This document shows positions 18,931 through 28,488 of a DNA stretch of 64,000 nt, piece after piece. Position numbers and translations under genes: made by a program. This DNA comes from Rhodobacteraceae bacterium Alg231-30. GTDB taxonomy: Bacteria; Pseudomonadota; Alphaproteobacteria; Rhodobacterales; Rhodobacteraceae. The stretch covers positions 1 to 64,000 of the forward strand of contig FREU01000003.1 of the NCBI GenBank assembly GCA_900143615.1, read 5' to 3'. Under the pieces are notes generated by a model. That model was not told the DNA's origin and did not search any database. It was given only the letters and a program-made list of their open reading frames with translations. The stretch's first letter is position 1. Each line of letters starts with the position of its first letter.

Positions 18931-18944
18931 ACTCCCGCAACCAA
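18931..18944 (+). repeat. Right attachment-site repeat (attR)
   Basis: ACTCCCGCAACCAA is identical to the tRNA-fMet 3' end at 275-288. It lies just beyond the mobilisation operon and before ordinary chromosomal genes, which fits the right end of the island. The identity does not extend further in either direction. Confidence 0.65.
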
Positions 18945-19602
18945 AAATACACCAATAAAATAATACGTAAACGCTCGCTGGGCGCTTTCTGCGTTCGGCC
19001 TCTCAAAACACACGGTGCTACACTGGTTCTAGGCTAATTACCATTTCTTAGTCCGAAGAGGAGTCATACCCGATAGCGCAACATTGTTCGACAACGGCGG
19101 TTGTGTGCTCCTGCGGTCAACTTTAAATACCAATATCAATATGTTAATAGTCACCTCAGGGTGGCCGTTCGCGTTCGTACATCTCCAGTGGAAGCACTGT
19201 GGAAGCAATTGGGGCGAAGTCGAAGGTGTGGCGGATGGGTAACATGATGAGTAATGGAGATATCCTTTCGCACGGCCCATTAGTTGGTATTCATCACGTC
19301 CAGCTGATAAAAAACATAAAGTGACGGCTTGCTGCCATGGTGCTGGGACACGACGGGCGTGAAGCCGGCATTCCCTGCAGTGCGAAAAAAGCAGCTATAT
19401 AATGGATCGCCGTTCAATGTCTCCGCTTAGTGTGGAGATTTCCTGGTTGTGCAGTAGTCGATACGCAAAATATGGTTGGTTAAGGATTAACAGTACTCAG
19501 GGCGCATTATCGAGAAACCAGATATCTCGGTGGTTTGAAATGAACCGGAGAGTATTTGGAAGGCAGCCGTTTGGGAAAATACCCGGTTGCTTATCCGTAG
19601 TA
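18945..19602. other. Non-coding stretch between the island end and iclR
   Basis: About 660 bases with no gene I can support. Short ORFs at 19038-19280 (minus) and 19402-19653 (plus) have no recognisable motifs, and the second runs into iclR on the other strand. The stretch is relatively AT-rich. It may contain worn remains of a mobile element beyond attR, but no terminal repeats or transposase motifs are visible. Confidence 0.45.
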
Positions 19603-20397
19603 TCAAGTGAATTCGGCATAGCTCTGGCCGATGCGTTTCGCGGCAGACCGTAGGCGCCTAAGATGAGCTGTCGCGACGTCCTCGACCCGTTGATCGCTGG
19701 CATTCCAAACCAAATTGAGCGCACCGACGGCTTCTGTGCCAGAAATTATCGGAACGGCAATAGCTGCGGGGAGCTCGCCATAATCCACCGCGCGCCCCCA
19801 ATGTCCGTGTGCGCGGATTGCAAAGCCTCGCTTTGTACCTTCTTTCAGAGATTTTGATAGCTCGGGCAAAGCGCCGTCGATTTCGCGTGACGGACCATTC
19901 TCAACGCGCTGTAGTGTCTCGACGTCGCCGGTTTCAAAGAGCCCCATGAGGAAAGCGAACCCAAGAGCTGAAACCGTGGGCGAGGGGCGAAACCCGACGG
20001 TGTCCGGATAGACGCCATGTTTTTTGAACACTCGTGTCGTATCCACGATCTCTGTGCGGCCCTCGCCAATCGCAGCGGCCAGATCAACTCCCAACCCGGT
20101 GTCTTCGGACAGACGCACGATCTCTTCTTTGGCGACTGCCACAAGACGGTCGACCAATTCGGGCATGCCGCCGGAATGAGGGAAAGCCGAACCGAGTTGG
20201 TAACAGCCATCGCTGCTTCTGCGGATGATCCAGCGACGATTTTCCAACGTTGCACAGATGCGCAACAACGTCGCCTTCGGCAAGTCCGTCTGGTCAGCAA
20301 GAAAAGCCAGTGAGCTCGCGCCAGAGCGATGGACAACTTCCAGCACCATGAGGCCGCGTTCGATGGATCGGTTGAGTTTTGTCATATCGCGTTTCAC
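19603..20397 (-). CDS. IclR-family transcriptional regulator
   Basis: A 264-aa regulator with an N-terminal winged helix (RGLMVLEVVHRSGASSLAFL, then DLPKATLLRICATLENRRWI, about residues 14-58) and a C-terminal IclR effector-binding domain with the conserved end AIAVPIISGTEAVGALNLVW. The start is a GTG at 20397, or an ATG at 20385 that lies 12 bases after AGG. It is divergent from the TRAP transporter genes and overlaps a perfect palindrome (20391-20407). It therefore probably controls both itself and the transporter-sulfatase operon in response to the imported substrate. Confidence 0.93.
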   Translation of the reverse strand: MKRDMTKLNRSIERGLMVLEVVHRSGASSLAFLADQTDLPKATLLRICATLENRRWIIRRSSDGCYQLGSAFPHSGGMPELVDRLVAVAKEEIVRLSEDTGLGVDLAAAIGEGRTEIVDTTRVFKKHGVYPDTVGFRPSPTVSALGFAFLMGLFETGDVETLQRVENGPSREIDGALPELSKSLKEGTKRGFAIRAHGHWGRAVDYGELPAAIAVPIISGTEAVGALNLVWNASDQRVEDVATAHLRRLRSAAKRIGQSYAEFT

Positions 20398-20407
20398 CTA
20401 GTGAAAC
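20391..20407. promoter_or_regulatory. Perfect palindrome, probable IclR operator
   Basis: GTTTCAC CTA GTGAAAC has two perfect 7-bp arms and a 3-bp centre. It overlaps the iclR start codon region in the divergent interval before the TRAP operon. Operators of this GTTTCAnnnTGAAAC type are known for IclR-family proteins in alphaproteobacteria. Binding is inferred. Confidence 0.7.
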
Positions 20408-20513
20408 ACTAAATCGACAAAAGCTCACCGGTTCAATACTTTTTTAATCACGCGCCTCATGCCACGAACCAGAGACCGTGACAGTTGGAGCGCGTCACGC
20501 TTGGGAGGACGTT

Positions 20514-22379
20514 GTGCTGGAATTCAAACAAAATGCGTACCTCGGATACGTGTTGACGGGGCTGTCACTCGCGATCATCGGTGTGGTGTTCTACGTTTCT
20601 GTATTTGGCGTTTTCTCAGATTCCTATCTGCGCGTGGGTATGCTGTTAAGCGGAGGATTGTTGATCACACTCTCCTCATTCGGGCGAACCAAAGGGCCTT
20701 TGGATCGTGCGCTTTTGTTTGCAACCGCAATTGCTCTATCTCTGAGTGTTTATCAGTATTTCCGCGCCGCCGAAGAGATTGAGACCGGTCTCTACTTTCT
20801 AACGCGAAACGACATCTGGATGGGCTTTCTGGGTCTGTTTGCAGTCATCGAACTGACCCGACGATCTGTCGGTCTTGTTATGGCAGTGGTTGCCAGCGTT
20901 CTGCTCGCCTACGGGGCTTTTGGCCATCTGGCCCCGGGTTTTCTAAGACATGCGGGGATTTCCACCGAAGAGCTGATGACGGTTCTATGGTACTCCTTTG
21001 ATGGTGTTTTTGGACGGCCCATGGCGACGGTTGTATCGACGATTCTGATCTTTATTGTCTTTGGGTCGCTTCTTGAATTGCTCGCCATTGACCGCGTGCT
21101 CGTGCGGCTCGCGATGGCCGCCACCGGAAAAATGCGGTCTGGTCCTGCGGCGGCTGCCACAGTGGCAAGCGGACTGTTTGGCACCATCTCAGGCAGCGCT
21201 GTCGCCAATGTCGTGGGCACAGGCGTCATTACCATTCCCTTGATCAAAAAACGGGGATTTTCGTCCCGATTTGCAGCTGCTGTCGAATCCGCCGCCTCAA
21301 GTGGCGGGCAGATCACACCACCCATTATGGGGGCCGTGGCCTTTATCATGGCTGACGTCACCAATGTTCCCTATCTCACCATTTGCGCCGCTGCCGCTGT
21401 GCCTGCGCTACTGTATTACTGCGGCTTGTTCGTCGCGATCTCGAGTGCCGCGCGCAATATGGATCTGGCCGAAGAGCCGCGTCCGAACATCTCGTTCAAC
21501 TGGCGCGAACTTGTGCAAATCGGCATTTTTGTTCTGTCGCTTGCCGGTATCGTGGTGACCATGGTCGGAGGCTCTTCCCCCGCCTATGCGGGTTTTGTTG
21601 GCGTGGCTTTGGCCGCTGCTCTGGGTTTTGCTGTCCGTCCCGATCTTCTGACCGACAGGCTGGCCTGGCTCAAGTTTATCCGCTCGGCAGGTCTCATCTC
21701 GGCACAGCTGGTGGTGATCGTGGGCGCTGTAGGTATTGTCATCGGCGTGTTGAACTTGACCGGCGTGGGGCTGCGCTTTGCGTCTCTACTTTCGGGCCTT
21801 GCTGAAAATCAGATTATCCTTTCGCTGATTTTGATGGCGATTGCCTGCCTGTTGCTTGGGATGGGGATGCCAACTGTCCCTGCGTATTTGATAATCGTCT
21901 TGGTGATGGGCCCGTCGCTTCAAAAGCTCGGTGTGCCGATTGTCCACACCCATATGTTCGTGCTGTATTTTGGCGTTCTTTCGGCCATCACCCCGCCCGT
22001 GGCGCTTGCCGCTTTCGCAGCGGCACCGATCGCAGGCTCAAGTCCCATGCCCACCGCCCTGGAGGCGTCAAGATTGGCGTTACCGGGATTTGTGATCCCG
22101 TTTGCCTTTGTCTATCAACCGGCGCTTCTGCTTGGAACGGGGTTCCATTGGACAGAGTCGCTGCAGTCAATTTTGTTTGTGCTGCTTGCCACCATCCTGA
22201 TCTCGCGCGCCTGCTACCCGAGACGGGGAAGGGCTTACATGGTGCCCGTCGGATTGGCGCTGGCAGGGGCACTTATCTTCTTTGGACCAACCGTATCCTG
22301 GATCGCCACAGCCACAGGGATCGGACTGATGTATTTCGACCGGCTGGAACTGACCAGCAAAAACCAGACTTCATTATGA
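20514..22379 (+). CDS. TRAP transporter permease, fused small and large subunits (TAXI type)
   Basis: A 621-aa inner-membrane permease of a TRAP secondary transporter, driven by an ion gradient and working with the periplasmic TAXI binding protein encoded next. N-terminal helices correspond to the DctQ-like part, and the rest is the DctM-like core with TISGSAVANVVGTGVITIPL, AASSGGQITPPIMGAVAF and GMGMPTVPAYL, motifs typical of fused TAXI permeases. A GTG at 20514 is chosen because GGGAGG lies five bases before it. A GTG at 20478 would add 12 residues without as good a site. The substrate is unknown. The neighbouring hydrolase suggests an organosulfate, organophosphonate or related organic acid. 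Confidence 0.93.
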   Translation: MLEFKQNAYLGYVLTGLSLAIIGVVFYVSVFGVFSDSYLRVGMLLSGGLLITLSSFGRTKGPLDRALLFATAIALSLSVYQYFRAAEEIETGLYFLTRNDIWMGFLGLFAVIELTRRSVGLVMAVVASVLLAYGAFGHLAPGFLRHAGISTEELMTVLWYSFDGVFGRPMATVVSTILIFIVFGSLLELLAIDRVLVRLAMAATGKMRSGPAAAATVASGLFGTISGSAVANVVGTGVITIPLIKKRGFSSRFAAAVESAASSGGQITPPIMGAVAFIMADVTNVPYLTICAAAAVPALLYYCGLFVAISSAARNMDLAEEPRPNISFNWRELVQIGIFVLSLAGIVVTMVGGSSPAYAGFVGVALAAALGFAVRPDLLTDRLAWLKFIRSAGLISAQLVVIVGAVGIVIGVLNLTGVGLRFASLLSGLAENQIILSLILMAIACLLLGMGMPTVPAYLIIVLVMGPSLQKLGVPIVHTHMFVLYFGVLSAITPPVALAAFAAAPIAGSSPMPTALEASRLALPGFVIPFAFVYQPALLLGTGFHWTESLQSILFVLLATILISRACYPRRGRAYMVPVGLALAGALIFFGPTVSWIATATGIGLMYFDRLELTSKNQTSL

Positions 22380-22398
22380 CACTAGGGAGAGAGACAAT

Positions 22399-23430
22399 AT
22401 GAAGACAACACATCTCAATCGCCGTAGCCTTTTGGCTGGCACGGCCGCGCTTGCGACGCTGAGTGTTCTGCCACGTGCTGCGCAGGCAAAAGAGCTTTTG
22501 CGCATGTCCACACTGGGGCCGGGAACCAGCCCGAACCTTGTGATGACGACCTTCGCCAACATCGTAAACAAGGAACTGCCGGACTATGAAATCCAGCTCA
22601 ACGCCACCGGCGCGGCCACGCGCCATGTGCTTGACGTTGCTATGGGCAAAACCGAGTTCTGTATGACCTCTCCGGCCCTTCATGCATTGATGTCGAACCA
22701 GAAAGCGATGTTTGCAAAACTGGAGCAGGCGCCAGAACTGTCCAAGAAACTTCGGACCGTGCTGAACTTCCCGATGGGCGTTTATCACATCGCGGTTTAT
22801 GAATCCTCGGGCATCAAATCGATTGAAGACGCACGCGGCAAACGGGTCTTCCTCGGCCCTCCGGGCGGTGCTGCTTATGCGACCATGCAGCGCCTGTTCA
22901 AAGCTGTAGCCGGTCTGGAAGAAGGCACCGATTACGAAGCCGTCAAACTTGGATGGGACGCCGCGGCGGCTTCGTTCCAGGATGGCAATCTGGATATCTA
23001 CTGCAATCCGACAAACGCGCCCAGCCCCGTACTGACACAGATCGCTGTAACCAACCCGATCCGTTTCCTGGGTATCCCTGAGGACAAACTGGAAACCGAT
23101 GGCGTCAAGGCTCTGGTAAACCGTCCGGGCTTTGGTGCGGGTACCCTGCCAGCAGGCGTTTATGGTGACAACCAGAAGAACGAAAGCGACGTAACCACAC
23201 TGCGTGTCACCGTCGGTATTGTCACCAATGACAGCGCGGACGATGCAATGATCTATGAAATGAGCAAAGCATTCTTCTCAGGCGTAGACGAGATGCGCGA
23301 TAGCGCGCCTTGGCTCGAAGCGATCACGCCCGAAGGCGCAGTAGCCGACATCAATATGCCCCTGCATCCGGGTGCCTTGCGCGCTCTGGAAGAGTTTGGC
23401 GTGACAATCCCGGATGTTGCCCGCGGTTAA
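22399..23430 (+). CDS. TAXI-family TRAP transporter substrate-binding protein
   Basis: A 343-aa periplasmic binding protein. It begins with a twin-arginine signal (LNRRSLLAGTAALATL, then cleavage near RAAQA-KE), so it is probably exported folded by Tat. The mature part opens LLRMSTLGPGTSPNLVMTTF and contains RGKRVFLGPPGGAAYATMQ, the usual TAXI core. It is 19 bp downstream of the permease, preceded by GGGAGAGAG. A strong hairpin after its stop may stabilise its mRNA relative to the downstream sulfatase gene. Confidence 0.93.
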   Translation: MKTTHLNRRSLLAGTAALATLSVLPRAAQAKELLRMSTLGPGTSPNLVMTTFANIVNKELPDYEIQLNATGAATRHVLDVAMGKTEFCMTSPALHALMSNQKAMFAKLEQAPELSKKLRTVLNFPMGVYHIAVYESSGIKSIEDARGKRVFLGPPGGAAYATMQRLFKAVAGLEEGTDYEAVKLGWDAAAASFQDGNLDIYCNPTNAPSPVLTQIAVTNPIRFLGIPEDKLETDGVKALVNRPGFGAGTLPAGVYGDNQKNESDVTTLRVTVGIVTNDSADDAMIYEMSKAFFSGVDEMRDSAPWLEAITPEGAVADINMPLHPGALRALEEFGVTIPDVARG

Positions 23431-23440
23431 TCAAAAGCCA

Positions 23441-23462
23441 GTCGGGGCGACTTCGCCCCGAC
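23441..23462 (+). other. Intercistronic hairpin after the TAXI binding-protein gene
   Basis: GTCGGGGCG and CGCCCCGAC pair perfectly around ACTT. No T-run follows, so it is not a full terminator. Such hairpins after binding-protein genes commonly protect the upstream mRNA from 3' decay, giving more binding protein than downstream enzyme. The role is inferred. Confidence 0.6.
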
Positions 23463-23486
23463 CCACAATCCAGCTGGTGTTGAAGC

Positions 23487-25130
23487 ATGCCCAAGAACGT
23501 CCTTTTCATCATGTGCGACCAACTTCGGTGGGATTATCTGTCCTGCACGGGTCATCCGCATCTCCACACCCCCCATATCGACAGGCTCGCTGAACGCGGT
23601 GTTCTGTTTGACCGGACGTATGTGCAGTCTCCGATTTGCGGGCCATCACGCATGTCGTTTTATACTGGGCGTTATGCCAGCTCGCACGGCTCGACCTGGA
23701 ACAACATTCCCCTCAAGGTGGGCGAGATGACACTGGGCGATCACCTGCGCCCGCTTGGTGTGCGCACGGCCCTTTGCGGCAAAACCCATATGACCGCAGA
23801 TGTCGAAGGAATGCGCCGGCTTGGATTGGCGCCAGACAGCTCAATTGGGGCGCTTGTGTCAGAATGCGGTTTCGAACCCTACGAGCGCGAGGATGGCTTG
23901 CACCCGGACGGCCCCCGCTATGCGCGCAACGAAGCCTATGACGCCTTTATGAAAGAACGCGGTTGGCCTGACGAAAACCCGTGGCAAACCGTTGCCAACA
24001 GCGCCGAAGACGAAGATGGCAATATCCTGAGCGGCTGGTTTATGGACAATGCCAACAAACCCGCGCGCGCCGCCGACGAAGAAAGCGAAACACCCTATAT
24101 CACGGGCCGCGCGATGGATTTCATCCGCGAGGCGGGCGACACGCCATGGTGTCTGCACCTAAGTTACATCAAACCCCACTGGCCCTATATCGTGCCTGCG
24201 CCCTATCACGACATGTATGGCCCCGAGACCCATCTTGATCCGGTGCGCAGCGAGGTAGAGCGCACCGATCCCCACCCTGTTTACGGCGCCTTCATGGAAG
24301 AGCGCGTATCCAAGGCGTTCTGCGACGACGGAACGCGCACCCGTGTGCTGACCGCCTATATGGGATTGATCAAACAGATCGACGACCAGATCGGCCGGTT
24401 GATGGGGTTTCTGGACGACCAAGGCATCACCGACGACACTATGATTGTTTTCACGTCGGACCACGGCGACTATCTGGGCGATCACTGGATGGGGGAAAAG
24501 GAACTGTTCCACGAAGCGTCTGCGCGCATTCCCCTTATCGTGGTTGATCCACGTCCCGAAGCCGATGCCACTCGCGGCGTAAAATCTCCCGCGCTGGTCG
24601 AGGCGATTGATGTTGTTCCAACAATTCTGAACTACTTCGGCGGAGCAGACGTCCCGCACATCATCGAAGGTAAATCGCTTCAGCCGATCCTGCATGGACA
24701 GGTGGACAGCCTACGGGAGTTTGCGATTTCGGAATACGACTATTCGATGCGCAATGTGCGAACGCTTCTTGGCGTGTCTGTTCAGGATGCAAAGCTGACA
24801 ATGCTGTTTGACGGGCGCTGGAAATACATCTTTGCCGAAGGCTTTCGGCCGATGCTGTTCGATCTGGAAACCAATCCTGACGAATTTGTCGACCACGGGG
24901 GCGATCCGGCTTATGCAGAGGAACTGACCCGTCTGGAAAAGCTGTTCTTTGGCTGGTCGCGGCGCACATCCCAGCGCACAACCCGATCGGATGCATGGAT
25001 CGCCGCGCGTGATCCGAGCCTCGGGGAAGCCAAGGCGGGTATCCTGATCGGCTATCGTAACGAGGCAGAACTTCGCGAAGTTTTGTCCGAGACCAAACCC
25101 AAGTCAAAAGACACTGGCAAGGTTTCCTGA
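23487..25130 (+). CDS. Sulfatase / phosphonate monoester hydrolase-like enzyme
   Basis: A 547-aa cytoplasmic alkaline phosphatase-superfamily hydrolase. Metal ligands appear in NVLFIMCDQLRWD (Asp11) and in TSDHGDYLGDHW. The formylglycine signature is CGPSRMSFYTGR with Cys51, so the enzyme needs maturation to formylglycine. The C-terminal region (FAISEYDYSMRNV, LFDLETNPDEF, DPAYAEEL) resembles rhizobial phosphonate monoester hydrolases, which also cleave sulfate and phosphate esters. No signal peptide is present, so the substrate must enter the cell, presumably through the co-transcribed TRAP transporter. The exact ester is unknown. Confidence 0.9.
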   Translation: MPKNVLFIMCDQLRWDYLSCTGHPHLHTPHIDRLAERGVLFDRTYVQSPICGPSRMSFYTGRYASSHGSTWNNIPLKVGEMTLGDHLRPLGVRTALCGKTHMTADVEGMRRLGLAPDSSIGALVSECGFEPYEREDGLHPDGPRYARNEAYDAFMKERGWPDENPWQTVANSAEDEDGNILSGWFMDNANKPARAADEESETPYITGRAMDFIREAGDTPWCLHLSYIKPHWPYIVPAPYHDMYGPETHLDPVRSEVERTDPHPVYGAFMEERVSKAFCDDGTRTRVLTAYMGLIKQIDDQIGRLMGFLDDQGITDDTMIVFTSDHGDYLGDHWMGEKELFHEASARIPLIVVDPRPEADATRGVKSPALVEAIDVVPTILNYFGGADVPHIIEGKSLQPILHGQVDSLREFAISEYDYSMRNVRTLLGVSVQDAKLTMLFDGRWKYIFAEGFRPMLFDLETNPDEFVDHGGDPAYAEELTRLEKLFFGWSRRTSQRTTRSDAWIAARDPSLGEAKAGILIGYRNEAELREVLSETKPKSKDTGKVS

Positions 25131-25370
25131 AACGATGATCTTGGCCCGCAGAACGCGGGACCGGATTTCGCCGAGAGAGCAGTGTCCTGAAAGGTTGAAG
25201 CCTCAGCTACGTATAACAGTAGGGTTAAAGGGAAGCGCCTTTAATTGCTTGAGCCTAGAAAAGGCTCTTGCAATGTGAATTACAGGCTGGCGAACGATCT
25301 CAAGGGAATGAAGCAGATACTCAGCAAGCGCGTTATTTGTCAAAACTTTCAGACTTAATTACCGTTGAAC

Positions 25371-28055
25371 TCATTGAAGTTGCAAAATGTCAGGGATGCA
25401 GAGCTGCCTTTTGGCAGGCATTTGATCCGCGCCATCCGAACGCTTGAGCCGCTTTGGCCCATCCTTAACTTTGATTTTTGGGTCCGCCATTGGCCCCTTA
25501 ATGGTTGCGGGCCAAGGGCTGCGCGACAGCGGATCTCCAATTTTGCGAGGTTGTACGCTGAGGTCTAGCTCTTTCTGGGTTAAATCCACCCCTCCGAAAA
25601 CAACAACTTGCACCTGATCGGTTTCCAGCGTGGTCTTTTTGGTTGAGATATTTCCGTTGGAGACACTAAAGGGCGCACGCAAACAGACGATGGGCGCAAC
25701 TTTTTGTTTTTCTTTGGAAAAAACCCACGGCAGTATTCCAAGACCTGCGAGATCAAGAAGCTGGGTTTCAATAGAGCCATCATACAGAGAGACCGTGGCA
25801 GTCCCTGTCATAGAGCGCACAAAAGCTTTGGCCGACTCGGTTCCGCCCGAGAGGTCGAAATCGGCGTGAAGGGTGCCGCTTGCGCCTTTTTGGAAGTTCA
25901 GAGTGTGCAAGAGGTCATCCAGCCGCCATCCGCCCGCTTTGCCGGACAAGGCCAAACGGTGCGCGTCATCATTTAGGTCCATATGCCCGTTCACGTGGAA
26001 ATGCCCGCCGCCATATTCAAATTCCAAAGGCCCAGCCCGTAAATCGTTGTCATCAAGCGTTAGCTCGCTTTGTAGACTGCTGATGCCTTTGGCGCCTTCG
26101 ATTTGGCGCAGGTCAATGTCGACATCCATGTTCAAACCCGACAGAAGAACAGATCGCCCGATTGGTTTGAGCGACACATCCCTGAGTGGGCTTGCGGCGT
26201 CGCTGTTCTGGGGCGTTTCTGCTTCCTCAGGGCCTTTTTCGGTCGTGTCCGAATTCCCTAGCTTTCTCAACTGCATTGCAGCCAAAACAATTGTGCGAAT
26301 TTGGTCTATCTTGATCAGGTCACTTTCAATGGTGCCCTGCAACACAGGCGTGGTCGTGGCGTCATCAAGGTCGGCTGAAAACTCAAGGACGGAGTCAGCG
26401 ACAGAGACATCAGCGTCCGCATTCCAATCGCTCCCTTGGCTGCGCAGGCTGACCGCAAAGCTGGCGGGGCCGGTTGGGACCGGCTCCAGTGACAGCGCCT
26501 GCAATAGGTCTGCTCCGGAAGGTACGTTGACCTCTATTCCCAAATCCAGGTTTTCGAACTTGAGAACGTTGCTCACCGTTCCATGAACATTCAGGCTCCA
26601 GATATCTGTTTCGCTTGTTTGTCCATCCAAATCGGTCAGCGAAAGCTGGTTGATGTCTCCATTCAAGTGGAAAATACCCGAGAACTTTCCAAGTTGATCC
26701 TCTGGCCCCAACAAGTCCGGCGAAATCAAGCTGCTGGCTGGAATATCCAGCACACCCTCGGCGGAAATGCCTTGCAGCTGCAACGCATCCTCGATGGACC
26801 CGTTCAAAATAATGATCGGATTTGTCGGAACCCCGATACGCAGATTGACGTTGCCAACGCGCAAGGCCCCATTTGGCGTTCTGGATATCCCTGAAAATGC
26901 GATTGGGGGCGGCCCTTCGCCAGAGGTATCAAGGGTAAATCCATTGGTTTTTATGACCATTTGACGCTGCGGAGTTTGCCCCGGGACGCTGTCGATGACC
27001 ATATCAACGGCAATAAGTTTGAGATCTTGCCGTTTCTCTGTCGGCGCAGGTTCCCCACCTTCGGGATAAAGCCTGATGCGGGTTACAAGTGAAACATCGG
27101 CCGGATTTCCAAGCTCACCGATGTGCCCAGTCACAGCAAGGCTTTGCCCCCCATCTAGTTGAAAGCCTACATCGACATCATCTATGCGCGCGATCTCTTT
27201 GTCGCTTTTGAGCGTCGCGCTGATACTTCCTGTCCCTTCCAGAACGCGGTTCAGTTTCAGTAGATTTTGCAGCTGCCCCAGCTCGCTGATCTCGATGGCT
27301 GTCTTTACTTCTAAACCGCTGACATCAGGGACCTGATTTGCCGCAATAGAAATATGCTCAAACTCAACCAGAACATGAAATGGAGCATCGGATGGAAAGA
27401 TGCCCTGCAATTCATAGGGCTCGCCATTCAACTCCCCCGCGCCAGCCGCAGAAGCGTCTTGAGAGGCGCTTGCGCCATTCAAAGCCAATTCGGAGAGTTT
27501 TAAATCTAAATCCAGACCGTTTTGGGCATTTTGGTAAAGGACCGAAATGTCGGTGAGGTCAATTTTTTGATCTGAGAACAATTTGCTGGTTAAGCCGTCA
27601 GATGACTTGGATGGGTTGGACGGGCTGCCCGCTTGTTTCAGCATTCCCTGCCAAGTGGATGTGCCTTTCTCGTCCGTGAGAAGATTAAGGTGAACGCCAG
27701 ACACTGCGAGATTGCTTAGCGCCAAACGATCTTTCAATAAATCCATGACTGAAACGTCAAATTTCAATGTGTCTATGACCGCGAGGTCAACACTGTCCAT
27801 ATGCGGGCTTGGAAACCGCACGCCGGCCGCGGACACTGCCAGATTTTTGCCAATGCCTATTTGCACCGCATCTTCTATCAAAACCTGCTGGCCGAGCTTT
27901 TTGGTTATCAGATTTTCAATGAAAGCTGTCCTCATCGATGAAAATAAGGATGACGACAGGATGAGCCATGCGAAACAGACCAAAATTAGGGCAACGGTGC
28001 CCAATACTGCGAAACCTTTTGCCACGAACCGCACGGGCCTCTCCCTTGTTTTCAA
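25371..28055 (-). CDS. AsmA-family membrane-anchored protein
   Basis: An 894-aa protein with one N-terminal membrane helix (VLGTVALILVCFAWLILSSS, about residues 18-37) and a long periplasmic region of repeated beta strands typical of AsmA/TamB-like proteins, which are linked to lipid transport and outer-membrane biogenesis. The AsmA opening (LITKKLGQQVLIEDAVQIGI) and the AsmA-type C-terminal part (TGTATVSLYDGSIETQLLDL) are recognisable. The start appears to be TTG at 28055, since no ATG lies nearby in frame. It is divergent from the ABC locus at 28489. The specific lipid cargo is unknown. Confidence 0.85.
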   Translation of the reverse strand: MKTRERPVRFVAKGFAVLGTVALILVCFAWLILSSSLFSSMRTAFIENLITKKLGQQVLIEDAVQIGIGKNLAVSAAGVRFPSPHMDSVDLAVIDTLKFDVSVMDLLKDRLALSNLAVSGVHLNLLTDEKGTSTWQGMLKQAGSPSNPSKSSDGLTSKLFSDQKIDLTDISVLYQNAQNGLDLDLKLSELALNGASASQDASAAGAGELNGEPYELQGIFPSDAPFHVLVEFEHISIAANQVPDVSGLEVKTAIEISELGQLQNLLKLNRVLEGTGSISATLKSDKEIARIDDVDVGFQLDGGQSLAVTGHIGELGNPADVSLVTRIRLYPEGGEPAPTEKRQDLKLIAVDMVIDSVPGQTPQRQMVIKTNGFTLDTSGEGPPPIAFSGISRTPNGALRVGNVNLRIGVPTNPIIILNGSIEDALQLQGISAEGVLDIPASSLISPDLLGPEDQLGKFSGIFHLNGDINQLSLTDLDGQTSETDIWSLNVHGTVSNVLKFENLDLGIEVNVPSGADLLQALSLEPVPTGPASFAVSLRSQGSDWNADADVSVADSVLEFSADLDDATTTPVLQGTIESDLIKIDQIRTIVLAAMQLRKLGNSDTTEKGPEEAETPQNSDAASPLRDVSLKPIGRSVLLSGLNMDVDIDLRQIEGAKGISSLQSELTLDDNDLRAGPLEFEYGGGHFHVNGHMDLNDDAHRLALSGKAGGWRLDDLLHTLNFQKGASGTLHADFDLSGGTESAKAFVRSMTGTATVSLYDGSIETQLLDLAGLGILPWVFSKEKQKVAPIVCLRAPFSVSNGNISTKKTTLETDQVQVVVFGGVDLTQKELDLSVQPRKIGDPLSRSPWPATIKGPMADPKIKVKDGPKRLKRSDGADQMPAKRQLCIPDILQLQ

Positions 28056-28488
28056 ATGTTTGCGATCTCAACCTAGATCAAATTTGTCTCGGGTTGTTCA
28101 AAATTCTGGCTTATGCGCATTTTGGTAGACTTGATCGAATTTTGATCCAGGGTTTTTCCGAGTTCACTAGATCCTGTTGGGGGCGCCAAGCGCAGCCTTT
28201 CGCACCGGCTTTCGCTACAAGTGGAAATTCGCGAACAATCTCTTCGATTTGCACTCGCAGCTGCTTGGTTATTGTTGAAGATGTGTTCGGTCGACAACTG
28301 GCCTGGCTATGTGGTAATCGAGTGGCAGAGGGTGAGGGTGATTGGGCCACAGCTTGGGGGTGGCAGCAGCTGTAAGTCGAGGCGGTTTTGTTTGTAGGGA
28401 CCGTCATCGTGCCCAAACGTCAAAGTTTTCGAAGAAACATGGTGATTTAACACTCGACAACTCATCCCCCCAAATATTTAGTCGCACT
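28056..28488. other. Divergent non-coding region between asmA-like gene and ABC locus
   Basis: About 430 bases that should hold promoters for both directions. An open frame runs on the plus strand into the ABC ATPase gene, but its first 49 codons encode nothing recognisable and the ATG at 28489 fits the ATPase N-terminus. I see no clear Zur-, Fur- or MntR-like operator by eye. Confidence 0.45.

Noticed and set aside
19038-19280. Minus-strand 80-codon ORF beyond attR ending LSGMTPLRTKKW, a possible transposase remnant
   Set aside because: No transposase motif, terminal inverted repeat or target duplication is visible, and it has no ribosome-binding site. Kept only as part of a non-coding region.
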